Source: Mesorhizobium amorphae (GTDB lineage Bacteria; Pseudomonadota; Alphaproteobacteria; Rhizobiales; Rhizobiaceae). Taken from it: a stretch of 64,000 nt of DNA. The translations under genes were made by a program, and so were the position numbers. The stretch lies in NCBI RefSeq assembly GCF_014843845.1, contig NZ_JHQS01000012.1, forward strand, positions 1 through 64,000. Reading direction: 5' to 3'. The notes under the pieces were generated by a model. It was not told the origin of the DNA. It saw only the letters and a list, made by a program, of their open reading frames with translations, and did not search any database. Shown in pieces: positions 18,735 through 28,303 of this stretch (positions are counted from its first letter, which is position 1; every line of letters begins with the position of its first letter).

Positions 18735-19040
18735 TCACTGCGCTTTGGCGCTGCCGCTCATCGCTGTCAGTCGATTATTGCATCCGCCGCAGGTCCGGCA
18801 TCTTGGCAGTGTCGCACCATTTGGCGCCCTTACTGCTGCATTGGCTTCGCCGGGCGCCGGCACCACTTGATCGTAGGCGCGCAGCGACATATCGCAATAG
18901 ACCAGCAGTGGCGAGGCGAGGCCGAAGGGGCAAACGCCTCCAACCGGGTGGCCGCTGATTTCCACCACCTGCTCGGCGTCCAGCATGCTTGGCTTGCCGC
19001 CGAACGCATCACGCGATTTGCGGTTGTCGATGCGCGCGTC
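18735..19040 (-). pseudogene. YbaK/EbsC-type aminoacyl-tRNA deacylase, C-terminal fragment
   Basis: The frame reads KSRDAFGGKPSMLDAEQVVE then ISGHPVGGVCPFGLASPLLV and YCDMSLRAYDQVVPAPGEAN, which is the C-terminal half of the YbaK/ProX editing domain, including the GHPxGGVxPFG signature. These enzymes hydrolyse mischarged tRNA. The N-terminal half is not found upstream, where the frame degenerates into arginine repeats, so this is a truncated relic. A start at 18986 would give an 83-residue product, probably inactive. Confidence 0.7.
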
Positions 19041-20148
19041 AAGCCGCCGACGGCGACGCCGATGCGACTAGACTTAAATTAGCGGATGTTAAATTTAGAG
19101 CGTTTCGGCTTGCCGGAAATTAGGGTCTCGGTGGCATAGGCGCGCATGGTTTTCGGGTGTTGGCAGGAAGACCGATGCGCGGGCGTGGATGGATCAGAGC
19201 GTTGCGTCAGGACGAGGCTCGGCAGGTGCGTGCGCGCATATAACTGGAGCGCGACCTCATGGGGACCATACCAATGGGGCGCCATCGACGTTTCGAAGCC
19301 GGACATGAACTTCGCAATGCGAAGTTCCACCTGGAGCGTTTCGAGGAATGCATCGTCTAAATACCGGAGAAATGTAAGCGTTAGCGAAGCTTGGTCCCTC
19401 TCAATCCTTGCCGCGCTGTCGGCTGGTCGGCGCCGAACATATGACGCGTGTATCCTCGGGAAGAGCCGCTCGCGGGAAATCCGCCTGCGCGGATGGGTGA
19501 GCTACTCGACCACGATCCGACGAAATGTCGCGCTCTACAACACGCCGTTGATATCTCGGCGACGATGCCGGGTCAAAGAGCGGGAACTAAGCCACTTCGG
19601 AACGGCCAGACTGGTGACCTCTCTCCAACTAAGTTCAAGCGGCGGCTTGAAGACCAAGAGTTGTCGTTTCTTTTTTCGGGATTTGCCCGAAAAATCTTTA
19701 GCACAGACCTGAGTATTGTGGTCCCCCTGTCGTATTTCCAGTGGGTGTTGCACGGTAGAGTGACAGCGCTTCGCCGTGTGCGTGGCGGGAAGCGCAGGAG
19801 GCCACGGCAAAGGCTGAAACACGGTAAGGCGGCGCAGACCGTCACACTTTCAAAAAAGACCATTCTCCAAAGGGGATCGTCATCATCGATCGGGCGGTCG
19901 GGAAGCTCGGCCGGGCTGAAGGAGAACGATGGCATGATGCGGCCAGGAGATGGATGGCGTGATCCACGCCAGGCACCTGCACGGATCACCTCCCCAAAAT
20001 GGGGATCCGGTCCCGGAATCGAGCCGCCGTCGCGAGATTTTCGCGGCCCTGGAGGCTTCGCTGTCTGCTGTCCACAGGCCGAAGCGCGCAGCAGATGAGA
20101 GCCGGGGGCGGGTGCGCCCTGCGCCAGCCTCACAGATTTCGCCGACGC
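19041..20148. other. region without a recognised gene
   Basis: About 1.1 kb. Long frames exist on both strands, but none has a known motif and their composition looks non-coding. Flanking IstB, DUF982 and YbaK relics suggest this is recombination debris. Confidence 0.4.
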
Positions 20149-20444
20149 CTACATTTTTCCGCTGCCCGACTTGCAGGCAGCGAGCCACTGCATCGCGGAG
20201 GTTGCATCCTCCAATATGGCGGTCCTTTTCGCAAAGCCGAAAAAGCCATTGCGCGCTACACTTACAGGTTTTCGCCCATCATATGCATCATAGCACGCTC
20301 TGAGAGCGGCTTCGTGGATCGGATCGTTGCGATCTCCCGGCCACTCATTGAGGACATCGATAGCGTCCGCAAGGCTGGCAATCATTGCACGATATACGTT
20401 GCACGCTTCACGAAAAGTGGGCTGCTGAAAGCCTCAGAGTTTAT
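20149..20444 (-). pseudogene. DUF982-family protein, frameshifted
   Basis: The C-terminal 78 codons (from 20385) read IASLADAIDVLNEWPGD, ALRACYDAYDGRKPVSVARN, typical of DUF982, a small rhizobial family of unknown function. The expected N-terminus, NSEAFSSPLFVKRATYIVQ, is in the adjacent frame just upstream, so one base has been gained or lost near 20387. A GGAGG sits 5 nt upstream of the expected start, but the start codon reads ATA. Both lesions argue for a pseudogene. Confidence 0.6.
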
Positions 20445-20529
20445 TCGGTCCTCCCGATCTGCTGAACAGCAAGTTTGCGTGACGAGGCGCCTCATCGTCA
20501 CCCGCCGACGATTGCAAAATGTGTTGTCA

Positions 20530-20710
20530 GGGCGATGACAGTTTCAAGAGGAAAGCAGCGCATACTTTTCTTTGCCAAGACCGACCTGCTGATTCTCGAT
20601 GACCGGGGACCGGAAAATGACGACCAACGTCGCGACCTCCGTAGATCATTGAGGACCGCTACGAAGGACGCTCAACCATCGTCATAAGCCAGGTGCCCGT
20701 GGATCGCTGA
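20530..20710 (+). pseudogene. IstB (IS21-family ATPase helper) remnant
   Basis: One frame reads FFAKTDLLILDDRGPENDDQ then RRDL, and the next frame continues EIIEDRYEGRSTIVISQVPV. Together these match the Walker B (LLILDD) and sensor (ITSQVPVDRW) regions of the IS21 transposition helper IstB. The rest of the element is absent. Confidence 0.7.
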
Positions 20711-20765
20711 GTTGCACGCTCTCTGTTGCCTATCTGTTCGATTATCCGGTTGACAAAGTCCAGCC

Positions 20766-20960
20766 ATGACAGGCCGGAAGGTGGAGCGCTCCACCAAGCC
20801 ACGTTGCGATGAGATCGAAGTCACCCCCGAGATGGAGGCGGCTGGGGCTGAGGTGATTGATAATCTGGTAGGGGACGCCAGACTAGAGTTTGTGGCTCGG
20901 GAGGCTTATCGAGCGATGGTCTTGGCACGAAAGCGCGAGGATTGCCGGCGGCCATCTTGA
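20766..20960 (+). CDS. small conserved-type hypothetical protein
   Basis: 64 residues. The core VTPEMEAAGAEVIDNLVG followed by AREAYRAMVLA resembles a group of small rhizobial proteins with a TPEM-x-AG motif and a C-terminal YRAM. Function is unknown. The C-terminal 15 residues (KREDCRRPS) lie in the zone overlapping the opposite-strand pseudogene and may be junction sequence, so the 3' end may have been altered by recombination. Confidence 0.5.
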   Translation: MTGRKVERSTKPRCDEIEVTPEMEAAGAEVIDNLVGDARLEFVAREAYRAMVLARKREDCRRPS

Positions 20961-21453
20961 ATGAGGAGTCAGTGTCGCTCGCGAGGGCGAACCCGAACAT
21001 AGTGTAGTCGTGGATTTCGTCCGCTACACGTCTCAATTCCTCAAGCGTAACTGGGCAGACGATCTGCTGGCCCGATTTATTGTACTTTGCCAACACAATG
21101 CCGCCGACGTTTCGCGACTCGCTTGTGAAGCGACCATTAAAGCTTGAGTGCATGATATTGTTGCGGTTTTGCGTACACAAATTGTAGCCCTTGGCGAAGT
21201 GCACCATGAAATCTTTATACAGATCGGGTATGTCAGGTCACGCTTTGTAGAGTTGGTCAAACACCTTGAGGCGAGCGTCATTCTGCAAACGCTGGAAAAA
21301 TGCTTCAACTTGGAACCCGCTCATTCCTGTCGATGCAGAGAACAGGTGACGGAAGGCCGTTTCGAGTTGGCAGTAGTTGAGACCGATCATACCTATAGCG
21401 TATATGTCGTCATGCCAGCCAGGCAGGTACCAAGGCCATTTAGGATCACTCAT
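20821..21453 (-). pseudogene. hypothetical protein interrupted by one in-frame TGA
   Basis: From the ATG at 21453 (MSDPKWPWYLPGWHDDI) the frame runs to a TGA at 21238-21240 and then continues in the same frame with PDIPDLYKDFMVHFAKGYN, RNNIMHSSFNGRF and LRRVADEIHDYTMFGF to 20821. Both halves read as one protein of about 210 residues with an ENR/HS-type core. A single nonsense mutation is therefore the simplest explanation. The last 45 codons are proline-rich and antisense to another gene, so the original C-terminus is probably replaced. Confidence 0.6.
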
Positions 21454-21700
21454 GGGTAGACCACCTGAAAGCACGATCAAGGACAGCGAGCGCTACGGCG
21501 ACAACGAAGCGGAGGACCGCTTCCGGCGACTGCTCAAATCGGCCGTGAACACGCCTCCCGCTCCGCTAAAGAGCATGGCCCCGATTGGAGTGCCAGCGCA
21601 ACAGAAGCGCGGGAGAAAACCTAAGTCTTCTTCCGCTTCTTCGGATGCTTCTTCCGCCAGCGCAAAAAGCGCAGGGCGCGATGGTGGAAAACCGGCCTAG
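21452..21700 (+). CDS. small hypothetical protein with basic tail
   Basis: 82 residues: MGRPPESTIKDSERYGDNEA, then RFRRLLKSAVNTPPAPLK, followed by a Lys/Ser/Ala-rich tail (RGRKPKSSSASSD). The STIKDSERYGDNEA region looks like a conserved rhizobial motif, but I know no function. Its start overlaps, in opposite orientation, the start of the interrupted minus-strand gene. The 3' end overlaps the transposase gene by 4 bp. Confidence 0.5.
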   Translation: MGRPPESTIKDSERYGDNEAEDRFRRLLKSAVNTPPAPLKSMAPIGVPAQQKRGRKPKSSSASSDASSASAKSAGRDGGKPA

Positions 21701-22614
21701 TCAGGTAGGTGATAGGTCAGGCGCTTGCCGGGTGCGCCCTTGATCGCCGCATGTGTGCGGGCTTCATCCTCAACGCCAAGCGCCGAGCGATGGTTGTAGC
21801 GGAAGTCAAATTCCGCAAGATAACGGTTCAAATGCTTCTCATCGCAATGCTGATAGACGCCGCGCATGCCGCGCTTGAACACCGAAAACACGTTCTCCAC
21901 GGTGTTGGTGTGAATGGTGCGGTCGCCCTCGTAGCGCACGTATTCGCCGGCTGAGTGCTTCACTGTCGAATGGTCCGCAAAGAGCTGGTCGGCATCGCCA
22001 TAGAGGCGGCTTTCGTCGGTGTAGAGGTAGCTTTCGCGGGCCACGTTCTCTGCGACGATCTTGGTAACGGTCGCCTTGTCCGCGACGGCGGCATAGAACG
22101 TGCGGACGGAGCCGCCACGCTCTACCAAGGCGATAATCGGGCGCTGTCCACCATGCCCACGCTTGCCTCGTTTGGTGGTCTTCCCAAGGCGCTTCGTCGC
22201 CTCAACGGTCATTCCCTCGCCACCGAGCGGACCGAAAGTGCCATCGGCGCGCATGGCTTCGCGAATGCGGTGCGCCATGAACCAAGCCGCCTTGTAGGTG
22301 ATGCCGAGCATACGATGAAGCTGGTGAGCCGAGACGCCTTTCTTGGACGAAGCCATGAGAAAGAAGCCCTGCCTCCACTTGTGCAGCGGGATATGCGAGG
22401 ACTCCATTACGCTCTTGGTGGTAACGCTGAAATCCTTGCGGCATTCCGGCTCACCGCAACGGTAGACGGTCGCGCCGCACTTCTGGGTGCGCTTGGTGGC
22501 GTAGGAGCGATCAAAGGTTCCGCAATGCGGGCAAGAGCGACCTTCCGGCCAACGGATTTCCTCTAAGAGCCTACGGGCGGCTTCGTCATTGTGGAAGTGC
22601 GGTGCGGAGAACAT
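21697..22614 (-). mobile_element. IS1595-family (ISXO2-like) transposase
   Basis: 305 residues with the N-terminal zinc ribbon (CPHCGTFDRSY, YRCGEPEC) and the ISXO2-like DDE domain, including LYTDESRLYGD and HTNTVENVFSVFKRGMRG. The first catalytic aspartate is normally in an EADETY-x-GG motif; here the corresponding stretch reads VEATKRLGKTTKRG. The DNA suggests compensating indels: shifted by one base it reads ADEAPW. Transposition activity is therefore doubtful. I did not find clear terminal inverted repeats or a target duplication, so the element boundaries are not defined. Confidence 0.85.
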
Positions 22615-22751
22615 GGCTGCGTCCCTCTCTTGCAGCCCATACTATACCTAGGGTTTGTGGTGTCAACGATATAATTAGGAATATAGTCTTCGACAGGCCG
22701 TCAACTCACTCGACATTGCGGGACCGCGTTCATTCGCCCCAACGCAGGCGG

Positions 22752-23076
22752 ATGGAGCAAGAGACCCATAGCCTGCAAAGGTCTTATGGCCTTGAGTTGG
22801 ACATGCCCTTGGATGCCGGGATAGCGCCCTATGTGCATGTCTTACGCCGGGAGGGTATCGAGACCTCGGAATCGTGCGAGGGCGGCGCACGTCACGTATT
22901 TCCAGAGCCCACCGTTCGTTTCTTTGGTGGCAAAGCAGAAGGCTTCAGGGCCTTTGCTGTGGCTACGGCCAATTGGCCTGCCTGTGCTGTCGCTGCGGCG
23001 TATCTGGGCCGTTGATGACGGCGAACTGACTGGGCCTCTCTGGGAAATGGTGTTTTCCAAAAAGGCCCAGTTTTGA
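22752..23076 (+). pseudogene. conserved hypothetical protein, frameshifted
   Basis: The N-terminal part (YGLELDMPLDAGIAPYVHVL, GIETSESCEGGARHVFPEPT) and the C-terminal part (LPVLSLRRIWAVDDGELTG, PLWEMVFSKK) belong to one family of about 110 residues often found on integrative elements. They lie in different frames joined near 22965-22975, so a single-base indel has broken the gene. Function is unknown. Confidence 0.65.
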
Positions 23077-23232
23077 TTAAGACAAGCGCTTGCAGTGGTC
23101 GCACTTCGGCAAGCCACCGGTCCCGGAAACCCGGTTCTTCGTTTCGATGTTGTTGCCTTCCGTGCACTGGTTGTTGTCGTGATGGACGCTCGTGCCGGGA
23201 AGTTTTGAGTGAAAAGCCAGAACTTTAGACAT
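23077..23232 (-). CDS. small cysteine-containing hypothetical protein, 51 aa
   Basis: ATG at 23232 with GGAG 7 nt upstream, stop TAA at 23077. The protein reads MSKVLAFHSKLPGTSVHHDN, then CTEGNNIETKNRVSGTGG and ends LPKCDHCKRLS. The GTGG-x-PxCDHC ending and the TEGNNIE block look like a conserved small family. Two or three cysteines with a CxxC pair could bind metal. It is convergent with, and directly abuts, the frameshifted gene at 22752-23076. Confidence 0.65.
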   Translation of the reverse strand: MSKVLAFHSKLPGTSVHHDNNQCTEGNNIETKNRVSGTGGLPKCDHCKRLS

Positions 23233-23424
23233 TTTAGACTCCGATTCTGTTTTGTTTCAGCGAATCGATATTTATCAGAAAGGGAATGTGGAGTCTTTTT
23301 TAGATTCGAGCCTCAGTATTCCATTTTAGGGTATTGCGACGCAGAAACACTGCAACACTTTTCCCTATTGCATCGAGCCAAAACGATCGCTAAAGATTTT
23401 TGGTCTTAAGCGGGCGGATATTGC

Positions 23425-23667
23425 ATGATTTTTCGTCGTATAGGCGTGGTCGCTCTTGGTGTGGCATCATTCATCGGCTGCGCTCATGCTCAGGAAGCCT
23501 GCGACCCCAACTACTCGGGCAGTTGTGTTCCAATAGCCAGCGACGTCGATTGTTCTTCTGGCAGTGGCAATGGCCCCGCATATGCACACGGGCCGGTCAC
23601 TGTCGTAGGCACGGATATCTATGATCTGGACCGCGACCATGACGGGATAGGCTGCGAAAACGGCTAG
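23425..23667 (+). CDS. secreted Excalibur-type calcium-binding-like protein
   Basis: 80 residues with a signal peptide (MIFRRIGVVALGVASFIGCA, cleavage near AHAQ) followed by CDPNYSGSCVPIASDVDC and ending DIYDLDRDHDGIGCE. The D-x-D-x-D-G ending resembles the Excalibur extracellular calcium-binding motif (DxDxDGxxCE). Likely periplasmic or surface-exposed. The role is unknown, and no partner genes are adjacent. Confidence 0.7.
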   Translation: MIFRRIGVVALGVASFIGCAHAQEACDPNYSGSCVPIASDVDCSSGSGNGPAYAHGPVTVVGTDIYDLDRDHDGIGCENG

Positions 23668-23794
23668 AGCCAACGCTACCCAGCCGTAGGGGAATGGCGA
23701 GCGAGACTGACCTGATGTGGTGGACGGCCTCCGCTCCCGGCATCGCAATGTGCCAAAGTGTGGCTGTCGAAAGTCACATAAGGGAGAGCCGTCC

Positions 23795-24160
23795 ATGGAG
23801 AAGATTACCACAATTGGTCTGGATATCGCCAAGCAGGTGTTTCAGGTCCACGGGGTCAATGGCGCTGATGCTGTCGTTGTCCGTCGCAAGCTTCGCCGCG
23901 ATGATGTCGCTGGGTTCTTCAAAGCATTGCCGCCATGCCTAATCGGCATCGAGGCTTGCGCGACGGGGCACCACTGGGCTCGGGTTCTTATGTCACTGGG
24001 TCACGACGTTCGGCTGATGCCTGCATCCTACGTCAAGCCATATGTGAAGCGGCAGAAGATTGCAGCCTGGACATCGAGCCTCGAACCTCTGCCGGAGAAC
24101 TTGATCGAATTGATTGCTACCCCTGACCAGCAACGCGATGCCTGCCGAAGGAAATTGTAG
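23795..24160 (+). mobile_element. IS110-family transposase, truncated
   Basis: From the ATG at 23795 (preceded by GGGAG) the frame gives the IS110 N-terminal RuvC-like domain: ITTIGLDIAKQVFQVHGV with the catalytic D, then CLIGIEACATGHHWAR and YVKPYVKRQK. At the point where NDAADAEA should follow, similarity ends and about 30 unrelated residues lead to a stop. Roughly 90 of the usual 340 or so residues remain, so the element is dead. The 3' breakpoint is near 24060, some 190 bp from metE. Confidence 0.8.
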
Positions 24161-24253
24161 CCTTCCTAGAATGATTTGTTTCCAATAAAGTAATCGGTTT
24201 GGCGTATTCACGACCGATATGCGGTAACCGGTAGATCAACACTTGGTTAGGAA

Positions 24254-26605
24254 TCAGGCCTGCACTTTCTCCCGCAGCGCGCATGCTGCCGCGACCATGT
24301 TGATGAGGGCAGGGCGGACCTCCTCCCATTTGCGTGTTTTGAGGCCACAGTCCGGATTTACCCATAGTTGGCCGTCGGACAGTCGCTCGCGGGCAAGCAT
24401 GACGAGGTCCGAAATCTCGCCGACTTCCGGGACACGTGGTGAGTGAATGTCGTAGACTCCGGGACCGATTTCGTTCGGATATTTGGAGCTCGTGAAGGCG
24501 TCTAGCAGTTCCATTTTCGAGCGCGACGTCTCAATCGAAATTACATCCGCGTCCATTTCAGCGATCGAGTCGATGATCTCATTGAACTCCGAATAGCACA
24601 TGTGAGTATGGATTTGGGTCGCGTCCTTTACACCCGTTGAAGCGAGCCGGAAGCATTCGACAGCCCAATCGAGGTAGACTTTCCAGGCGGACTTGCGCAG
24701 TGGCAGGCCTTCGCGAAACGCGGCCTCGTCGATCTGGATCATCCTTGCGCCGGCTCTTTCGAGGTCCGCCACTTCATCGCGGATGGCGAGCGCGATCTGG
24801 CGGCAGGCCTGGGAGCGGGGCACGTCGTCGCGAACAAAAGACCAGTTAAGAATGGTCACTGGGCCTGTGAGCATTCCCTTCACCGGCTTTTCCGTCAGCG
24901 ACTGGGCAAATTGCCACCAGCGTACCGTCATCGGATTGGGCCGCGATACGTCGCCGAAGATGATGGGAGGGCGCACGTAGCGGGAGCCATAGCTTTGCAC
25001 CCAGCCATGCTGGGTGAAGGCGAGGCCGGACAGCTGCTCGCCGAAATGCTGCACCATGTCGTTTCGTTCGAACTCACCGTGCACCAGCACGTCCAGCCCG
25101 GTCGCCTCCTGCCAGCGAATAGCAGCCTCCGTCTCCTTCTTCAGGAAGGTCTCGTAGTCGACATAGCTCAGCTCGCCCTTCGCATGAGCGGAGCGCGCCT
25201 TGCGCACCTCCGGCGTCTGCGGGAAGGACCCGATGGTCGTCGTAGGGAACGGCGGCAGGCCGAGCGTGCCAGCCTGAACTCGGGAACGCTCGGCAAATGC
25301 GTTCTTTCGTTGCTTCATGCGGTCGTCGATGCTGGCGATCCGCCCCTCGACGAGCGGATCATGGACCTTTGTGGACATGGCGCGCGCGGCGGCCGCCTCG
25401 GCAGAAGCTTTCAATGCGCCTGCTGCGGCCTCCCTGCCTTCGGATAAGGCTTGGGCCAGCACGACCAGCTCTTCGGTCTTCTGGGCCGCGAATGCCAGCC
25501 ACGAACTGACGTCCACATCGACCGCGGTCTCCATCCGCAGGTCGATCGGCACATGAAGCATCGAGCAGGAAGGCGCGATCTCGACGCGGTCCAGGGGCCA
25601 GCCGGCGACGATCGGCTTGATGCGGTCGAGAATGGCAGGCAGGTTCGCGCGCCAGACGTTGCGGCCGTCGATCAAGCCAAGCGAGAGGACCAGATCCTTC
25701 GGTACGAGCCGACCAACCGTCTCCAACTGCTCGGGAGCGCGCACGAGATCGAGATGCAGGCCCGCCACGGGCAGAGAAATCGCCGTCTCGAGATTATCTC
25801 CCAGCGGTCCGAAATAGGTAGCCAGCATGATCTTCAGATCGGGAGCGGCTTTCGACAGCTGGCCGTAGGTGAATTCGAACGCCGCTCGTTCGTTCGGGTT
25901 AAGATCGAGCATAAGCGCCGGCTCATCAATCTGCACCCAGTCGGCTCCCGAGAGCTTCAGCCTCCGCAGGAGTTGCTCGTAGACAGGCAGCAGCCGCGGC
26001 AGGAGCGATATCGGATTGAAACCTTCGGCAGGTGACTTCGCCAGCTTGAGGAATGTGACCGGTCCAAGGATAACTGGGCGTGTGTGAATGCCGAGGGCTT
26101 TAGCCTCGAGGAAGTAATCGACCGGTTTCGCAGACAAGAGGGCGAAGGTCTGATCGTCGGTCAGCTCCGGCACCATGTAGTGATAGTTAGTGTCGAACCA
26201 TTTGGTCATTTCCATCGCGGTCAAGCGGTGGCCCTGAGCCGCATGCTCGTGGCCGGCATGTCCACAACCCGCGGTCTCACCCTGCTTGCCGCGCGCCATC
26301 GCGAAGTAGATGTCGAGTGGGACCTCGCCACCCTTCCAGGCGTAACGGGACGGCACGGCGCCGACCATGGCTGCGGTGTCGAGCACATGGTCGTAGAGTG
26401 AGAAGTCGTTCGACGGGATTTTCGATACGCCGCGATCGTGCTGCTCCCTCCAGCTAGCGGCACGCAGCGCCTTCGCCGTCGCCAGAAGGTCGGCAGCAGA
26501 AGATTTTCCGGACCAGTAGCTTTCAAGCGCGAATTTCAGTTCTCGCCGGCGACCGATACGCGGCATGCCGAGCGTTGCAACAGGAATTTGCTGAGAGATA
26601 GTCAT
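24254..26605 (-). CDS. metE: cobalamin-independent methionine synthase
   Basis: 783 residues from the ATG at 26605, full length for MetE, which methylates homocysteine using methyltetrahydrofolate-triglutamate. N-terminal domain: LGMPRIGRRRELKFALESYW. C-terminal catalytic domain: FPTTTIGSFPQT, VLVHGEFERNDMVQHFGE, and the zinc ligands in HTHMCYSEFN and NPDCGLKTR. A cobalamin riboswitch lies upstream, so expression should fall when B12 is available and the B12-dependent MetH can act. It is just downstream of an ArsR-glyA-metK-adenosine kinase cluster, forming a methyl-cycle module. The extended upstream frame is the riboswitch, not protein. Confidence 0.97.
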   Translation of the reverse strand: MTISQQIPVATLGMPRIGRRRELKFALESYWSGKSSAADLLATAKALRAASWREQHDRGVSKIPSNDFSLYDHVLDTAAMVGAVPSRYAWKGGEVPLDIYFAMARGKQGETAGCGHAGHEHAAQGHRLTAMEMTKWFDTNYHYMVPELTDDQTFALLSAKPVDYFLEAKALGIHTRPVILGPVTFLKLAKSPAEGFNPISLLPRLLPVYEQLLRRLKLSGADWVQIDEPALMLDLNPNERAAFEFTYGQLSKAAPDLKIMLATYFGPLGDNLETAISLPVAGLHLDLVRAPEQLETVGRLVPKDLVLSLGLIDGRNVWRANLPAILDRIKPIVAGWPLDRVEIAPSCSMLHVPIDLRMETAVDVDVSSWLAFAAQKTEELVVLAQALSEGREAAAGALKASAEAAAARAMSTKVHDPLVEGRIASIDDRMKQRKNAFAERSRVQAGTLGLPPFPTTTIGSFPQTPEVRKARSAHAKGELSYVDYETFLKKETEAAIRWQEATGLDVLVHGEFERNDMVQHFGEQLSGLAFTQHGWVQSYGSRYVRPPIIFGDVSRPNPMTVRWWQFAQSLTEKPVKGMLTGPVTILNWSFVRDDVPRSQACRQIALAIRDEVADLERAGARMIQIDEAAFREGLPLRKSAWKVYLDWAVECFRLASTGVKDATQIHTHMCYSEFNEIIDSIAEMDADVISIETSRSKMELLDAFTSSKYPNEIGPGVYDIHSPRVPEVGEISDLVMLARERLSDGQLWVNPDCGLKTRKWEEVRPALINMVAAACALREKVQA

Positions 26606-26711
26606 GCCATACCCCGATGGTTGGGGCGTGGGGACAAGGAAGGCGTTAGCAGGCCGGCATGAACGCCGGGCTGCCGCGGCCACCGAGACACCCCGCCCGT
26701 GGACGTTGTTC

Positions 26712-26885
26712 GCCGTGGCAGGTCTCCTGGCTCGCGGGTCATAGCCTCTGCCCGTCTTCCCGAGGCTGTTCGCCTCAGTGACATCGGTGGGTTGGCTCGC
26801 CGCTAACAGTTGCGGGGGCAGCGCCGGCATCGCACCGGCTTCCCTCTTAGCTCCGTTGCGGCAGCGCCGTACGGAGAACCACGAC
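26712..26885 (-). promoter_or_regulatory. cobalamin (B12) riboswitch upstream of metE
   Basis: On the minus strand the leader contains, in order, the conserved AdoCbl-riboswitch segments: GGGAAGCCGGTGCGATGCCG, GCGCTGCCCCCGCAACTG, a GGGAAGACGGGC block and the B12-box core GAGCCAGGAGACCTGCC (26717-26733 in window coordinates). Between it and metE are about 105 nt that could hold the expression platform. Confidence 0.93.
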
Positions 26886-26891
26886 ACGCAG

Positions 26892-26944
26892 ACAATCACA
26901 GCAGTTCGCTCTCTTGTCAATCCAACATAACGAAATGTTTATGT
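26892..26944 (-). promoter_or_regulatory. putative promoter and palindromic operator of metE
   Basis: Minus strand: TTGACA (26915-26920) and GATTGT (26892-26897) 17 nt apart resemble a housekeeping -35/-10 pair placed just before the riboswitch. Directly upstream is ACATAA-N8-TTATGT (26925-26944), a perfect 6-bp inverted repeat in an AT-rich stretch. It could bind a regulator such as the ArsR-type protein encoded at 31011-31361; that link is inference. Confidence 0.4.
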
Positions 26945-27244
26945 GTTTATGTGAGTGCGCCTTTCACTCGGCGTGTTCCCCAAATTCGCTTTGATCGTTG
27001 TCGTCAGCTGTTGGCATTGCAGCCACTCTCCAGTCCGCGCAGGGCGTGGATGCCGCTGAGCGGCCGGCACATCTGCGAATTCATGATCCCGGCTCTGAAC
27101 GACTTGCGGCAAATGTCGGCGTCGTGATGATCAAGATCGCCTGGAACTGCTAGCGGCAGGTACGTCAACGTTCCTGAGCCTCGACAACCGGAAACTCAGA
27201 CGGAAAACCGTCATCTTTCGCCGATGCGCATGCGAGATTTCGAT

Positions 27245-28303
27245 TTACCCGCGCTTGCCTGGACCGCCTGCACAAGGGGAAGGTGGGTAGCACGTCGCCG
27301 AAATGCCTGCCTGAAGCAACCCAGCCTGTTCAGCCTCGTGGCGCAGGTTCTGGCGCGGGCGCGGGCCGAGCTGTTGGATGACCAGCCCGGCCGCCAGGGA
27401 GCCGAGGTCGCCGCAGTCCTTCAGGCTGCGTCCGGTCGTGTAGCCATAGAGGAAACCGGCGGCGTAGAGGTCACCGGCGCCTGTCGTGTCGACCAGGTCC
27501 TTGATCGTCGTCGCCTCGATGATAACGGTCTCGTCGCCGCGCACGATGACCGAGCCCTTCTCCGAGCGGGTAACGGCGGCGATCTTGCAGTCCTTGCGGA
27601 TGGCGGCCAGTGCCTCGTCGAAGGAGGCTGTCTGGTAGAGCGATTTGATCTCGTGGCTGTTGGCGAAGACGATGTCGACGGTGCCCGATCGCATCAGGTC
27701 GAGGAACTCGTCGCGGTAGCGGTCGACGCAGAACGAATCCGAAAGCGTCATCGACACTTCGCGCCCGGCGGCATGCGCCAGCCGCGCGGTCTGCCGGATC
27801 GCCTCCTTGGCGCGCGGAGGGTCCCACAGATAGCCCTCGAAATAGGTGACCGCAGCACCCGAGGCCTTGTCGGCCTCGACGTCCTCCGGGCCAAGCTCGA
27901 CGCAGGCGCCGAGATAGGTGTTCATCGAGCGCTCGCCGTCCGGCGTGACGAAGATCATCGAACGCGCCGTCGGCGGCTCGCCCTCGAGCGGTTTGGTATC
28001 GAAGGCGACGCCCTGGGCCTGGATGTCATGGGTGTAGATTTCGCCGAGCGGGTCGTTCGACACCTTGCCGAAGAAGGCGGCACGGCCGCCGAAGCTGGCG
28101 ATGCCCGCCGCCGTGTTGCCGGCGCTGCCGCCGGAGGCCTCGATCGCCGGCCCCATGCGGCTGTAGAGCAGTTCGGCGCGCCTGGTGTCGATCAGGTTCA
28201 TCGCACCCTTGATGATGCCGTTGGTCTCGAGGAACCCCTCGTCGCACTGGGCGATGATGTCGACAATGGCATTGCCGATGCAAAGCACGTCATAGTCCGG
28301 CAT
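27245..28303 (-). CDS. PfkB-family sugar/nucleoside kinase, probable adenosine kinase
   Basis: 352 residues from the ATG at 28303 (GGAG 6 nt upstream). PfkB signatures are present: [16 protein letters not shown] near the N-terminus and the anion-hole/catalytic [16 protein letters not shown] near the C-terminus. The alphaproteobacterial form with [17 protein letters not shown] is usually annotated adenosine kinase. It overlaps the 3' end of metK by 14 bp. In this setting it would phosphorylate the adenosine released from S-adenosylhomocysteine, pulling the methyl cycle forward. The last 25 or so residues ([20 protein letters not shown]) replace the normal short end, suggesting a shifted or extended C-terminus. 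Confidence 0.85.
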   Translation of the reverse strand: MPDYDVLCIGNAIVDIIAQCDEGFLETNGIIKGAMNLIDTRRAELLYSRMGPAIEASGGSAGNTAAGIASFGGRAAFFGKVSNDPLGEIYTHDIQAQGVAFDTKPLEGEPPTARSMIFVTPDGERSMNTYLGACVELGPEDVEADKASGAAVTYFEGYLWDPPRAKEAIRQTARLAHAAGREVSMTLSDSFCVDRYRDEFLDLMRSGTVDIVFANSHEIKSLYQTASFDEALAAIRKDCKIAAVTRSEKGSVIVRGDETVIIEATTIKDLVDTTGAGDLYAAGFLYGYTTGRSLKDCGDLGSLAAGLVIQQLGPRPRQNLRHEAEQAGLLQAGISATCYPPSPCAGGPGKRG

